Below are positions 35,483 through 45,805 of a stretch of DNA of 64,000 nt, piece after piece. The notes under the pieces were generated by a model. That model did not search any database. It was not told the DNA's origin and saw nothing but the letters and a program-made list of their open reading frames with translations. The stretch comes from G965207125 sp965207125 (lineage in GTDB: Bacteria > Pseudomonadota > Alphaproteobacteria > Puniceispirillales > UBA1172), in NCBI GenBank assembly GCA_965207125.1, contig OZ242263.1, positions 496,001-560,000 of the forward strand, written 5' to 3'. Each line of letters begins with the position of its first letter. Position 1 is the first letter of the stretch. The position numbers and the translations under genes are program-made.

Positions 35483-37098
35483 GCTCCGCTAGGCGGCTTG
35501 ACCCCTGACTTATAAAGTTTCCAAGTCATCGCATCGATCAAGGCCAGAACCGATGCATCGATAATATTGGTGGAAACACCCACCGAAGTCCAGTTATGAC
35601 CTTGTTTATCTTCGCATTCGATCAGAACGCGGGTAACCGCACCGGTGCCGGTTTTCTCGTCTATTTCGTTATTGAGAATACGCACTTTATAATCCACCAG
35701 CGTGACGTCGATCAGCTCTGGATAGGCGGTGACTAGCGCTTTTCTAACTGCGGTATCCACGGCATTGACAGGGCCGTTGCCGACTGCGGCTTCATGATAG
35801 GTTTTCTCGCCAACGGTGACACTGACGGTGGCTTCAGATTCAACCACGAGGGTGCCCATCGCGTTAAATCGCCTTTCATCCATGACTCGAAAGCGCCCGA
35901 TGGTGAAATAGTCAGGCACAGTATCGAGGACACGCATCACCATCAAGATGAGACTGGCTTCGGCGGTGTCATAAGCCCAACCTCGATATTCCCTATCTTT
36001 GACGTCATTGACTAGGCTTTCAAGTTTTTCATCTTTGGGGTTAATTTCAATTCCTAATTCTTTAAACCTTGATATAAAATTTGCTTTTCCTGATTGGTCA
36101 GACACGACATAATGACGGGTATTTCCAACCAGATGCGGATCAATATGCTCATAGGTACGTGGGTCTTTCAGCGCAGCGGATGCGTGCAAGCCCCCCTTAT
36201 GGGCAAAAGCCGACTCGCCGACATAGGGTGCGTGATGGTTAGACAAACGATTGATGCGGCTATCGAGGGTGCGCGACAGAGTTTTCAGATGGCTGAGTTT
36301 ATCGGTTGGGATTCCTGTCTCATATCCCATTTTCAGCATGAGATTAGGAATAAGCGTGATGAGATTGGCATTGCCGCATCTTTCGCCGATCCCGTTGATA
36401 GTTCCCTGCACTTGCCTCGCGCCAGCATTCACAGCAGCGATCGTGTTGGCGACTGCAAGTCCAGCATCGTTATGGGCGTGAATCCCGATCCGCGCGCCGG
36501 GCAGATGCTCCATCACCTCACGCACCGCATCATAGATTTCATCGGGTAGACTTCCGCCGTTAGTATCACAAAGAACGACCCATTCAGCACCGCTTTTCCA
36601 CGCAGCTTCGGCAACTGATAAGGCATAATCACGATTGTTTTTGAAACCATCAAAAAAATGCTCGCAATCAAACAGGGCTTCCCGTCCGCGCTCGACCACA
36701 GCAGCGACTGAATCCCTGATCATATCGATATTTTCATCGAGTTCTACATTAAGCGCTTTAGTAACGTGAAAATCCCACGCTTTGCCAACAAGGCAAGTAG
36801 CGGCGGTTTCGGCATTAAGAATGGCAACTAACCCGCCATCGTTAGCCGCGCTTCGACCACCACGTCTCGTCATGCCAAAAGCCACAGTTTTAGCAAAGGT
36901 CATCGGCGGCAGATCGCCAAAAAATGCATCATCGGTGGGATTAGCCCCCGGCCAACCACCTTCCACATAATCTATACCCATCGCATCAAGTGCTTTGGCG
37001 ATCGCGACTTTATCGGCAACGCTAAAATCGATGCCCCTAGTTTGCCCGCCATCACGCAGGGTCGTATCAAATAGCCAAATTCTTTTATCAGTCATCAT
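35479..37098 (-). CDS. cimA: (R)-citramalate synthase
   Basis: A 539-residue enzyme of the isopropylmalate/homocitrate synthase family: FDTTLRDGGQTRGIDFSVADK at the N-terminus, HAHNDAGLAVANTIAAVNAGA in the barrel, HKGGLHASAALKDPRTYEH, and a C-terminal LeuA-type regulatory domain (VTVGEKTYHEAAVGNGPV). The length and DGGQTRG favour citramalate synthase, which condenses pyruvate and acetyl-CoA for isoleucine synthesis, over LeuA. Two adjacent ATGs could start it (37098 or 37095). Confidence 0.92.
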   Translation of the reverse strand: MMTDKRIWLFDTTLRDGGQTRGIDFSVADKVAIAKALDAMGIDYVEGGWPGANPTDDAFFGDLPPMTFAKTVAFGMTRRGGRSAANDGGLVAILNAETAATCLVGKAWDFHVTKALNVELDENIDMIRDSVAAVVERGREALFDCEHFFDGFKNNRDYALSVAEAAWKSGAEWVVLCDTNGGSLPDEIYDAVREVMEHLPGARIGIHAHNDAGLAVANTIAAVNAGARQVQGTINGIGERCGNANLITLIPNLMLKMGYETGIPTDKLSHLKTLSRTLDSRINRLSNHHAPYVGESAFAHKGGLHASAALKDPRTYEHIDPHLVGNTRHYVVSDQSGKANFISRFKELGIEINPKDEKLESLVNDVKDREYRGWAYDTAEASLILMVMRVLDTVPDYFTIGRFRVMDERRFNAMGTLVVESEATVSVTVGEKTYHEAAVGNGPVNAVDTAVRKALVTAYPELIDVTLVDYKVRILNNEIDEKTGTGAVTRVLIECEDKQGHNWTSVGVSTNIIDASVLALIDAMTWKLYKSGVKPPSGA

Positions 37099-37152
37099 TC
37101 GTTCTTTTAGCCATCGAACGGCTAGGCCGCAAGAAAAAGCATGATTTAGCGG

Positions 37153-39912
37153 CTAACGCCTACGCCAAATAGTGCCGTCAGCGTTATCTTCAAGGATAAT
37201 GTCTTGCTCGGCGAGACGGTCACGAATCTGGTCAGATTGGGCAAAATCGCCTTGTTTCCTTGCTGCATTGCGCTGGGCGATCATCTGGTTAATATCGCTT
37301 TCTTTGATGCAGTCTGGATCATCGCTTTGCTGAAACCATTCGGTGGCCGTTTGATTGAGAAGACCGAGGATTGCTCCTGCGTTTTTCAAATCTTGCCTTG
37401 CTCTCTCATCGCCTGCCTTGGCCTCCTCTGCAAATCTATGCAACCATGCAAGTGCGCCTGGCGTGTTCAGATCTTTGGTAAGCGTGGCTCTAAAATCTCT
37501 ATGAAGCGCGATCATGCTAACGGCGGTATCACCGACAACCCGATAAAGCCCATCCAATGTCGTAGCGGATTGGGTGAGCATATCCATCGAGAAATCCAAC
37601 GGCGCCCGGTAATGAGCCCCTAGCAAAGTATAACGAACAACCTCACCCCGCGCGGCTTTGAGGGCGTCGGCCACAGTGATGAAATTGCCAGTGGATTTAG
37701 ACATTTTCTCGCCATTGACGGTAACATAACCGTTATGCAACCAAAATTGGGCCATCATATCGGTATGATGTGCTGAACATGATTGGGCTATTTCATTTTC
37801 ATGATGAGGAAAAAGCAGATCAAGCCCACCGCCATGGATATCGAATTTCTCCCCCAGATACTCAGCGCTCATGGCTGAACATTCTATATGCCAGCCAGGT
37901 CTGCCCCTGCCCCATGGACTCTCCCAAGCGGGCTGGTCTGCATCTGATGGCTTCCACAGGATAAAATCCATCGGCGAGCGTTTATAGGGCGCGACCTCAA
38001 CGCGTGCACCCGCTAGCAATGCATCAGTGTCATGCCCAGATAACTTGCCGTATTCAGGAATCGTATCGGTCTGGAATAAAACATGGCCCTCGGCCTCATA
38101 CGCTTTGCCTTCAGCGATTAGGGTAGAGATCATATCGATCATTTGAGGGATATGGTCAGTCGCGCGGGGTTCATGATCAGGGGGCAAAGCGCACAGCGCA
38201 GCACAATCTTCATGAAAATGCTTTATTGTCTCATTGGCCAATTCCCTGATCGTAATTCCCATCTCAGCGGCGCGCATGTTAATTTTGTCATCAATATCGG
38301 TAATATTGCGAACATAGGTAACATGCGGATATTCGTAGCGAAGTAACCTGACCAACACATCGAACACCACCACCGGTCTCGCGTTACCTACATGAATCCG
38401 ATCATAAACCGTAGGACCGCAAACATAGATTTGCACCTTGCCTTCTTCAAGAGGCGTAAAAGCCTCATTTAAACGGGTCAGACTGTTATGAAAATGTAGC
38501 GAGAACCGTTGAAAATGATCTTTACTGTATTCATCAACTTTCTCCTTTACGTGAAAGAGAATCCTCTCACGGCCCATCAACGGCAAAAGCGCTGACATAT
38601 CAGGCCCTGATTCCTCCCCAGTCAAAGCGAATCTGAGCCCGGTGAATACTTTTTTTCTATTAGCTTGCGTACTCTCGATGACGCTCTCCGTCCACTCACG
38701 CCACGTTGAGGTGGTAACTTCGCCTTCAGGAAACTGCATACCGGCAACCAACAGCGATTTATGCCACATAGAGGTCTCTTCAAGATCAGGCGTCGTAAGT
38801 TTAGAGTTGGGCTGCGCAACTCGCAGAAAGCAAATATTCCACCATTTTCGCACTTCATCAACACGCGATAAATTCCCCTTCACCACCTCCCACAAAGCCT
38901 CAAGCTGCGAAGCCTCACCATCAAGGTCGCCAAGACGATCTTTAACGTCATCATAGTCCAGTTCTGAGACCAGTTTGGCGTTGACCTGCCAAAGCGTTTT
39001 CATCTCAAAACGAGGAGTCGCCCGTCCAAAACGTGTAATATCAAATCCGGCGAGCGCCTCGATCATCTGCTTTCGGACGACAACGGGGTCAGCCGTGCCG
39101 ATGCGTGCCAACATACTTGTAAGCGCCATCGCCTCTACTCCCTCACCGCGCAACGCACCAACAGACAGAGACCCCAGTCGCTTCGATAAACCTTCACCGC
39201 CAGCGCCCGCCAATAAAGCAAAATGCCCCATTTGCGGGACGTCATATCCGAGGGCCTGAAACAACTGGATTTGCGCTGCTGAATTTGTCGTATGATCTTC
39301 GCCCCGCATAATATGGGTGATCTTATAATCACCATCATCGATCACCGAAGCCAGAGTATAGATAAACCGCCCATCAGCCCGGCAGATCACGGGGTCAGAG
39401 AGGCTCGACATTTTTATGGACTGCTCACCACGCACGAGATCATCCCATATGACGTCCCCATGATCCAACTTAAACCGATAATGCGGCACCTCACCCGTGC
39501 CGGTACGCGCCTTAATCTCATCACCGCTAAGCGACAGTGCGGCTCGGTCATAGACTGGCGGTTTTCCTGATGCCAACTGGGATTTTCTCTTGAGTGATAG
39601 TTCTTCGGGGGTTTCAAAACATGGATAAGCGCGCCCGCTCTCAATTAACCGCTGCAAGCCGTCCCGATAGTATTCAAGCCGATCAGATTGCCGTGCTTCA
39701 CTATCCCATTCCATACCCATCCAAACCAAATCACGACGAATGCTGTCTTCATAGTCTTTGGTCGAGCGCACATCATCAGTGTCGTCAATCCGTAACATAA
39801 ACGCGCCGCCGCATGATTTTGCGTAAAGATAATTAACTAAGGCTGTGCGGATATTGCCAACATGCAAATGACCCGTGGGGCTTGGCGCGAACCGCACTCG
39901 AGGTTTTGTCAT
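37153..39912 (-). CDS. Fused glutamyl-tRNA synthetase - cysteinyl-tRNA synthetase
   Basis: A single 919-residue frame. Residues 1-465 are GluRS-like: the HIGH box in APSPTGHLHVGN and a KMSKS-like GEGLSKRLGS near 240. From about residue 470 a complete CysRS follows: FHNSLTRLNEAFTPL, CGPTVYDRIHVGNARP, WHIECSAM (zinc/cysteine site), FPHHENEIAQ and GEKMSKSTGN, to the usual C-terminal anticodon part. No stop or ATG lies at the junction (about 38500), where a linker KEKVDEYSKDHFQRFSLHFH joins them. The start at 39912 has GGAG nearby; the upstream TTG is rejected. It lies 4 bases after nadE in the same operon. No separate gltX or cysS is in the window. Confidence 0.93.
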   Translation of the reverse strand: MTKPRVRFAPSPTGHLHVGNIRTALVNYLYAKSCGGAFMLRIDDTDDVRSTKDYEDSIRRDLVWMGMEWDSEARQSDRLEYYRDGLQRLIESGRAYPCFETPEELSLKRKSQLASGKPPVYDRAALSLSGDEIKARTGTGEVPHYRFKLDHGDVIWDDLVRGEQSIKMSSLSDPVICRADGRFIYTLASVIDDGDYKITHIMRGEDHTTNSAAQIQLFQALGYDVPQMGHFALLAGAGGEGLSKRLGSLSVGALRGEGVEAMALTSMLARIGTADPVVVRKQMIEALAGFDITRFGRATPRFEMKTLWQVNAKLVSELDYDDVKDRLGDLDGEASQLEALWEVVKGNLSRVDEVRKWWNICFLRVAQPNSKLTTPDLEETSMWHKSLLVAGMQFPEGEVTTSTWREWTESVIESTQANRKKVFTGLRFALTGEESGPDMSALLPLMGRERILFHVKEKVDEYSKDHFQRFSLHFHNSLTRLNEAFTPLEEGKVQIYVCGPTVYDRIHVGNARPVVVFDVLVRLLRYEYPHVTYVRNITDIDDKINMRAAEMGITIRELANETIKHFHEDCAALCALPPDHEPRATDHIPQMIDMISTLIAEGKAYEAEGHVLFQTDTIPEYGKLSGHDTDALLAGARVEVAPYKRSPMDFILWKPSDADQPAWESPWGRGRPGWHIECSAMSAEYLGEKFDIHGGGLDLLFPHHENEIAQSCSAHHTDMMAQFWLHNGYVTVNGEKMSKSTGNFITVADALKAARGEVVRYTLLGAHYRAPLDFSMDMLTQSATTLDGLYRVVGDTAVSMIALHRDFRATLTKDLNTPGALAWLHRFAEEAKAGDERARQDLKNAGAILGLLNQTATEWFQQSDDPDCIKESDINQMIAQRNAARKQGDFAQSDQIRDRLAEQDIILEDNADGTIWRRR

Positions 39913-39916
39913 GATA

Positions 39917-41578
39917 TCAGTCTCCAACCGCGTTATATTTCGAAGTTATCGGGAACCGCCGGTCACGATAAAACGAACGTTTGCTGGTCTTAGGCCCAGG
40001 GGCGGCTTGCCTACGTTTATATTCGGCAAGTCTCAAAAGCCGTGCTAATCGGCTAACAACCTCACGATCATACCCTTTAGCGATTAATTCTATAGGAGAC
40101 TCCATATCCTCGACAAGCCCTTTTACGATCGGATCAAGAGTATGATATTCGGGCAAACTGTCGGTGTCTTTCTGGTCTGCGCGCAATTCAGCCGAAGGCG
40201 GGCGGGTGATAATCCTCTCTGGGATCACATTCGTGCTCTGCCCAAGAGAACCTTTTGGCAAGGTTTCATTGCGCCACGACGCCAAATTAAACACGGTCGT
40301 TTTCCATATATCGATCAGGGGCGCGTATCCGCCGCACATATCGCCGTAAAGAGTCGCGTAGCCCGTGGCGTATTCGGATTTATTGCCGGTCGTCAAAAGC
40401 AGATGCCCGCAAGTGTTCGAGATCGCCATGAGTAAAACCCCTCTAAGGCGTGATTGCAGGTTCTCTTGGGCGATATCAGGATTGCCGCGAAGGAAAACGT
40501 CTTTGAGCGTTCTATCAAGGTCATCCATCGCCGTCTCGATCGAAAGGGTGTCAAGGCGGATGCCGAGATTGGCGGCGAGGCTCGCGGCGTCCTCAAGGCT
40601 TTCCTCTGCGGTGAAAGGCGATGGCATCATGACCGCCTCGACACGGCCGGGCCCCAAGGCATCGGACGCCATCACGGCAATCAGAGCCGAGTCTATTCCT
40701 CCTGATAATCCAAGCAGCACTTTATCAAAGCCGTTCTTTTCAGTGTAGTCACGAATTCCAGTGGTGACACACCGCCAGATTGCGGCTAATCCTTCATCGG
40801 GCTTATGGATAGGCCCTGTCAGGGCTAATCCCTTATCACCTTTTGTTACCTCAATCATCGCCACTGATTCAGAAAAGTTTGGCAAATGTGCCGCTAGAGT
40901 TCCGGGTGGGTTCATCGCGTAAGATGCCCCATCAAAGACAAGATCATCCTGTCCGCCAACCAGATTGATATAGATCAACGGCAAATTGGTTTGGCGGGTG
41001 GCGTCGACTGAAACATTCATGCGTTGATCGGCTTTTTCTATCTCAAACGGCGAGCCATTGACGCATATTAGAACCTCAGCACCGTCATCAGCGAGGTCTT
41101 TAACCACATCTATGTGCCATAAATCCTCACAAATCAGCACACCTACGCGAACACCGCGAATCTCAACGAGTTTCTGCCGTTCGGCGGGGGTGAAATTGCG
41201 CGGGTCATCAAAAACTCCGCTAATCGGGAGTTTGATTTTATCCCTGACGGCCGCGATCGCACCGGCATCGAGGACAAAAACCGAATTTCTAATAACCGCG
41301 CCATCACGTCGGGGCGCCCCGACCATAATTGCCGGGCCACCATCCAGCGTTAGCGCCGCCAGATCCTCTATCGCTTCAGCTATCTTTTCGAGAAACCCAT
41401 GGGTCAACACCAGATCATCTATCTGATACCCGCTTAGATACATTTCTGGGGCAATGACAACATCCGCCTCTTGCGCGGCCGCGATCGCGCGCGCCTCGAT
41501 CAGCTTAGCTGTATTGCCCGCTATATCGCCAACAGTGGGGTTAAGTTGGGCGATAGCAAAAACTCTATGCTCGTTCAT
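39917..41578 (-). CDS. nadE: Glutamine-dependent NAD+ synthetase
   Basis: NadE amidates nicotinic acid adenine dinucleotide. The N-terminal carbon-nitrogen hydrolase half (AIAQLNPTVGDIAGN; VVIAPEMYLSGYQ; cysteine in VGVLICEDLWHIDV) releases ammonia from glutamine; the C-terminal half has the PP-loop LLGLSGGIDSALIAV. The 553 residues are normal for this fused form. The start at 41578 has AAGGA six bases upstream; the ATG two codons earlier overlaps it. Confidence 0.95.
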   Translation of the reverse strand: MNEHRVFAIAQLNPTVGDIAGNTAKLIEARAIAAAQEADVVIAPEMYLSGYQIDDLVLTHGFLEKIAEAIEDLAALTLDGGPAIMVGAPRRDGAVIRNSVFVLDAGAIAAVRDKIKLPISGVFDDPRNFTPAERQKLVEIRGVRVGVLICEDLWHIDVVKDLADDGAEVLICVNGSPFEIEKADQRMNVSVDATRQTNLPLIYINLVGGQDDLVFDGASYAMNPPGTLAAHLPNFSESVAMIEVTKGDKGLALTGPIHKPDEGLAAIWRCVTTGIRDYTEKNGFDKVLLGLSGGIDSALIAVMASDALGPGRVEAVMMPSPFTAEESLEDAASLAANLGIRLDTLSIETAMDDLDRTLKDVFLRGNPDIAQENLQSRLRGVLLMAISNTCGHLLLTTGNKSEYATGYATLYGDMCGGYAPLIDIWKTTVFNLASWRNETLPKGSLGQSTNVIPERIITRPPSAELRADQKDTDSLPEYHTLDPIVKGLVEDMESPIELIAKGYDREVVSRLARLLRLAEYKRRQAAPGPKTSKRSFYRDRRFPITSKYNAVGD

Positions 41579-41635
41579 ACTCATTCCTTATCACCTTTGT
41601 GTGTTTTTTTCAAAGCACGGATGACGGTCTGGTGG

Positions 41636-42766
41636 TCAGGGGATGAGGAATTCTCTGCCTTTTTTAATGCGTGTCACACCATCATAGGCGACAATATCGG
41701 CGGTGGCGTAAGTTTCTGACCATTTGTTAGGCAGATATGACCCTGACCCAATCAGATTAACCGGCGTGTCCGCCAGTGCAAAGACGCGGCATTTTTCAGG
41801 GCCGAAACTGCTTGAGCAAACAATAGACACGTCATTAAATCCGTTTTGATCGAGCTTCTCGCGCAAATGCCAAACGGCGGCGGCTGAGACCCCGGTTCCA
41901 ATCAGATGCTTTAATTCATTATCGGTGCGATAAGCTTGTATAGATGAAGGGCTGTTGCGTTCGAGAACTCCGTAGGATTCCTGCACATCGAGCCCCTCAA
42001 CATAACGCCCGCCATGGGTATCAAGGCGCAACGACAACGCGCCACGTTTCGCCAGATCGGCGAATTCGGCGGCGACGGCCAGCCCGTCCGTGATCTCAAG
42101 TCCAAAATAATCTACCAGCACCGTCAGCGGTTCATCGGGAAAAGTACTGTGATAAAGTCGTGCGGCTTCGAGCGTCGATCCAGCATAGCCGACTAGCGCG
42201 TGTGGCATCGTCCCCAAGCCTTTTTCAGTGCCGAAAAAATGGGCGGTTTTATCGGTAGCGCACCCGACAAACCCTGTTGCACCAGATTGTCGCGCGACTT
42301 TTGAGCCAACCGATGCGCCGTAAGCCATCATTTCCGCCATATTGCCGCCAGCGCAATGGCGGGCGTCCATAGCCAGAAATGCTACATGAGGCAGTGCTTC
42401 ACACATTGCATGGGCATTATAGGCCGCGACTGAGGCGGGGCCGATACGTTGCAGAAATACGGTTTCAAGATCAACCAACCCTGCCAGCGAACCGGTGATA
42501 TAGCAGATCGGTTGCCCTGCACCGACCCAAGCGCCTTCAGGGTGTTTGAGATCGATGTCGACCTTTAATTTTCGATGGTCCATCATCTCGTTAAGCCAAT
42601 CAAGAGCGAGGGTGGGGGCTGACAGCACTGGCCGCCGCATGAAAATGGCGTAAGTCGCGTCCGCATCGCCATGGGCTTCGACCACGGCTTTGCTGCGCAG
42701 AAAATAACTGTCGGTCAGGCTTTCCTGTTCATTTGGCGCTGGCCCTGATGATTTAAAAAACGGCAT
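41636..42766 (-). CDS. Nicotinate phosphoribosyltransferase-like protein
   Basis: A 376-residue NAPRTase/QPRTase-fold protein: SLTDSYFLRSKAVVEAHGDA, LAGLVDLETVFLQRIGPASV, the phosphate-binding LRLDTHGGRYVEGLDVQ and SIVCSSSFGPEK. It probably converts nicotinate and PRPP to NaMN for NAD salvage, which suits its place just upstream of nadE on the same strand. Length is a little short of classical PncB, so a related short form is likely. Confidence 0.8.
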   Translation of the reverse strand: MPFFKSSGPAPNEQESLTDSYFLRSKAVVEAHGDADATYAIFMRRPVLSAPTLALDWLNEMMDHRKLKVDIDLKHPEGAWVGAGQPICYITGSLAGLVDLETVFLQRIGPASVAAYNAHAMCEALPHVAFLAMDARHCAGGNMAEMMAYGASVGSKVARQSGATGFVGCATDKTAHFFGTEKGLGTMPHALVGYAGSTLEAARLYHSTFPDEPLTVLVDYFGLEITDGLAVAAEFADLAKRGALSLRLDTHGGRYVEGLDVQESYGVLERNSPSSIQAYRTDNELKHLIGTGVSAAAVWHLREKLDQNGFNDVSIVCSSSFGPEKCRVFALADTPVNLIGSGSYLPNKWSETYATADIVAYDGVTRIKKGREFLIP

Positions 42767-42919
42767 AAGTGTTCCTATGATGAGTTTTTGTTGGTCGTAA
42801 ACATGCTAGACCCCCTGACACGGCGTCCGATAATATAACACCATACTGCGCAAGTCACATGGGGAAATAGTAATACCATCAATTTCTGCTTCGGAAATAA
42901 TATCTGTAACGATAAAGCA

Positions 42920-42942
42920 CAAAATCGTCACCTAAGGTGACC
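42920..42942 (-). terminator. Candidate terminator after the DAHP synthase gene
   Basis: GTCACC (42927-42932), a 3-base loop and GGTGAC (42936-42941) form a tight 6-bp hairpin. On the minus strand it is followed by GATTTT. It lies 8 bases past the aroG-type stop. The T run is short, so it is only a fair candidate. Confidence 0.5.
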
Positions 42943-42949
42943 TATCAGG

Positions 42950-44332
42950 TTATGAAGCCTGCGCTAATTTATCATTATTATCGCGTTTTTGGCGGAGCAG
43001 GTCAGCAATCAGAAAAGCGAGTTCGAGTGATTGCGTGGCGTTAAGACGAGGGTCGCAAAAAGTATGATAGCGATCAGACAGGCTTTCTTCTGACACTGCT
43101 TGAACATCCCCGCCTACACATTCGGTGACATTGCGCCCTGTCATTTCGAAATGAATACCGCCAGGGTATGTGCCGCAAGCGTCATGAACATCAAAGAACC
43201 CACGCACTTCACGCAAGACATCGACAACCCGTCTGGTTTTATAGCCTGATGAGGCCTTGACGGTATTGCCATGCATCGGATCACAGCACCAGATGACTTC
43301 GAAGCCTTCTTTTTTCACCGCCGCCAAAAGATGCGGCAGTTTCTCATGCACAGAATCAGCGCCCATACGGCTAATCAGCGTCAATTTGCCGGGGATATTG
43401 GTGGGATTAAGCGCAGCAATCAGTTTGAGCAATTCATCTTTATCCATAGAAGGCCCACATTTAAGCCCGACCGGATTATGAATCCCGCGCATAAACTCAA
43501 CATGCGCACCGTCCAGCTGTCGGGTGCGGTCGCCTATCCACAGCATATGCGCTGTGGTTGAAAAATAGCCGCCCTCATCGGTGAGGGTGTCCTTGCGAGT
43601 AAAGGCCTCTTCGTAATTAAGCAACAAAGCCTCATGGCTGGTATAAAACTCGGTTTCACGCAGGGTCCTGCTGTTATTACTTGAAATTCCACAAGCCCGC
43701 ATAAAGTTAAGGCACTCCTCGATCCGCACGGCCAACTCCTCATAATGTCCAGCCTGGGGTGAGCCGGCGATATAATCCAGTGTCCAGCCATGCACTTGTT
43801 CAAGATCAGCAAGCCCGCCAGTTGCGAAAGCGCGCAACAGATTTAATGTGGCCGATGATTGATGATAAACTTTTCTAAGTCGTTCAGGGTCAGGAATTCG
43901 AGATTCAGGATTAAAATCGAACCCATTGACCATATCGCCTCGATAGCTTGGCAACTCAACACCCTCGATCGCCTCCACGGGCGATGATCTGGGTTTAGCG
44001 AATTGCCCGGCGATGCGCCCGACTTTAGTCACGGGCATCGATGCACCGAAAGTCAACACAACAGCCATTTGCATGAAAATCTTGAACGTATCCCTGATGC
44101 CGTTCGCAGAAAACTCATCAAAGCTTTCGGCGCAATCACCGCCCTGCAGCAGAAACGCCTTGCCCTTAGCAACTTCAGCGAGCCGAGCCCGCAAGGCCGT
44201 CACCTCGCCTGCAAAAACCAGCGGTGGAAACGAAGCGAGGTCTTTTTCAACCGCCGCCAGTTTATCCGTGTCGTTATAGTCAGGCACCTGAACAATCGGG
44301 TGCTTACGCCATGATGAAGGTGTCCAAGTCAC
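42950..44332 (-). CDS. DAHP synthase, class II
   Basis: Condenses PEP and erythrose 4-phosphate, the first step of aromatic amino acid synthesis. Class II (plant-like) motifs are plain: WTPSSWRKHPIVQVPDY, FLLQGGDCAESF (metal cysteine), AGQFAKPRSSP, GEYFSTTAHMLWIGDRTRQ-like GGYFSTTAHMLWIGDRT, and WCCDPMHGNT. A GTG at 44332 is chosen because family members begin at (M)TWTPSSW; the longer frame to 44395 adds unrelated residues. That gives 460 residues, the usual length. Confidence 0.95.
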   Translation of the reverse strand: MTWTPSSWRKHPIVQVPDYNDTDKLAAVEKDLASFPPLVFAGEVTALRARLAEVAKGKAFLLQGGDCAESFDEFSANGIRDTFKIFMQMAVVLTFGASMPVTKVGRIAGQFAKPRSSPVEAIEGVELPSYRGDMVNGFDFNPESRIPDPERLRKVYHQSSATLNLLRAFATGGLADLEQVHGWTLDYIAGSPQAGHYEELAVRIEECLNFMRACGISSNNSRTLRETEFYTSHEALLLNYEEAFTRKDTLTDEGGYFSTTAHMLWIGDRTRQLDGAHVEFMRGIHNPVGLKCGPSMDKDELLKLIAALNPTNIPGKLTLISRMGADSVHEKLPHLLAAVKKEGFEVIWCCDPMHGNTVKASSGYKTRRVVDVLREVRGFFDVHDACGTYPGGIHFEMTGRNVTECVGGDVQAVSEESLSDRYHTFCDPRLNATQSLELAFLIADLLRQKRDNNDKLAQAS

Positions 44333-44446
44333 CGCGAATACCTTATTTAAAATGATACTATGTGAATATATATAGGGCTCGGGCGGTTTTTGCAATCACG
44401 CCGTGATAGATTTGCTTTATACTTCAGTTACTGCTGAGCTGCAACG

Positions 44447-45805
44447 CTAGGTTTTTCGAGGCTCACGCATAGTAACGAACTCTTCAGCAGCAGTGGGGTG
44501 AATCCCAATTGTGGCGTCAAAATCGGCCTTTGTAGCCCCCGCTTTGATGGCAATCGCAACGCCTTGAATAATCTCTGGCGCGTCCTCCCCTAACATATGA
44601 ACGCCGATCACCCGGTTATCAGCACGACGGACCAGCACTTTCATCAGGGTTGGATCATCCCGGCCGGAGATCGTATTTCTCATCGGATTAAAGCGCGACA
44701 AATACACCTCAACATCTATTCCCTGCTCGATCGCCTTATCCTCGCTCACCCCAACTGTGGCAATCGGCGGCTGGCTAAATACCGCAGAAGGCACATTATC
44801 GTAATTGATTCGCCGCGCTTTATTGCCGAAAAACGTATCGGCAAAGGCATGCCCTTCAGCCACCGCGACCGGCGTTAGGTTAATCCGGTCGGTAACATCG
44901 CCAATCGCAAAAATGGACGACACAGAGCTCTGCCCGGCTTCATCGACGATGATTGCGCCTTTATCATTGGTTTCAACCCCCACGTCCTCAAGCCCTATAC
45001 CATCGGTGTTTGGCTTGCGTCCGGTGGCGGCCATCACTTGGTCTGCTGTAATAACCGTCCCATCACTACAGGTGACCACTTTGGCGCCGTTTTGTGCTTC
45101 GATCGAGGTAATGCCCGTCGATGGATGCAGAATAACCCCGCGGGGCGTCAGAGATTTCATCAGTTGCGCGCGAATATCGGCATCGAACCCGCGCAACACT
45201 TTGTCGGCTCTGAAAATCAAATGGGTTCGGCTACCGAGCGATGCGAAAATACCCGCAAACTCAACGGCAATATAGCCACTGCCGACAATGACTACCTCCT
45301 CGGGGCGTTCAGGCAGATCGAGTGCTTCATTTGAGGTAATGGCATGTTTGCGCAAGCCGGGTAGATTAACAACGCTTGGCCAGCCGCCAACTGCGATGAG
45401 AATCTTGTCCGCTGTGTACGTTTTATCGCCAACCTCAACGCTATGAGCACCGGTAATCTTTCCCCTCGCGTTAAATGTAGTGACGCCTGCATTATCGAGC
45501 AGCGCGCGATAAACCCCCACCAATCGATCCAATTCACGGTCCTTAGCAGTGATCAGATGAGACCAGCGATGCCGAGGCTCACCAATGTCCCAGCCGAAAT
45601 GAGGAGCATCGGCGAACTCGTCCGCGAATTTACTGCCATAGACGAGCAGTTTTTTCGGCACACAGCCCCTTAAGACACAAGTGCCCCCAAGTCTGTTTTC
45701 CTCGATAACCGCGACTTTCGCGCCGTGGTTTGCGGCGATACGGCTAGCCCGGACTCCGCCTGACCCGCCGCCGATCGTAATAAGGTTAAAATCATTGTTC
45801 GCCAT
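44447..45805 (-). CDS. gor: Glutathione-disulfide reductase
   Basis: A 452-residue flavoprotein disulfide reductase. FAD binding: LITIGGGSGGVRASRIAA; redox-active cysteines: GGTCVLRGCVPKKLLVYGS; NADPH binding: VVIVGSGYIAVEFAGIFASLG; second active-site part: IGIHPTAAEEFVTM. Motifs match glutathione reductase rather than lipoamide or mercuric reductase. The start at 45805 has AAGGAG 8 bases ahead; a longer frame (45829) adds eight unneeded residues. Confidence 0.95.
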   Translation of the reverse strand: MANNDFNLITIGGGSGGVRASRIAANHGAKVAVIEENRLGGTCVLRGCVPKKLLVYGSKFADEFADAPHFGWDIGEPRHRWSHLITAKDRELDRLVGVYRALLDNAGVTTFNARGKITGAHSVEVGDKTYTADKILIAVGGWPSVVNLPGLRKHAITSNEALDLPERPEEVVIVGSGYIAVEFAGIFASLGSRTHLIFRADKVLRGFDADIRAQLMKSLTPRGVILHPSTGITSIEAQNGAKVVTCSDGTVITADQVMAATGRKPNTDGIGLEDVGVETNDKGAIIVDEAGQSSVSSIFAIGDVTDRINLTPVAVAEGHAFADTFFGNKARRINYDNVPSAVFSQPPIATVGVSEDKAIEQGIDVEVYLSRFNPMRNTISGRDDPTLMKVLVRRADNRVIGVHMLGEDAPEIIQGVAIAIKAGATKADFDATIGIHPTAAEEFVTMREPRKT

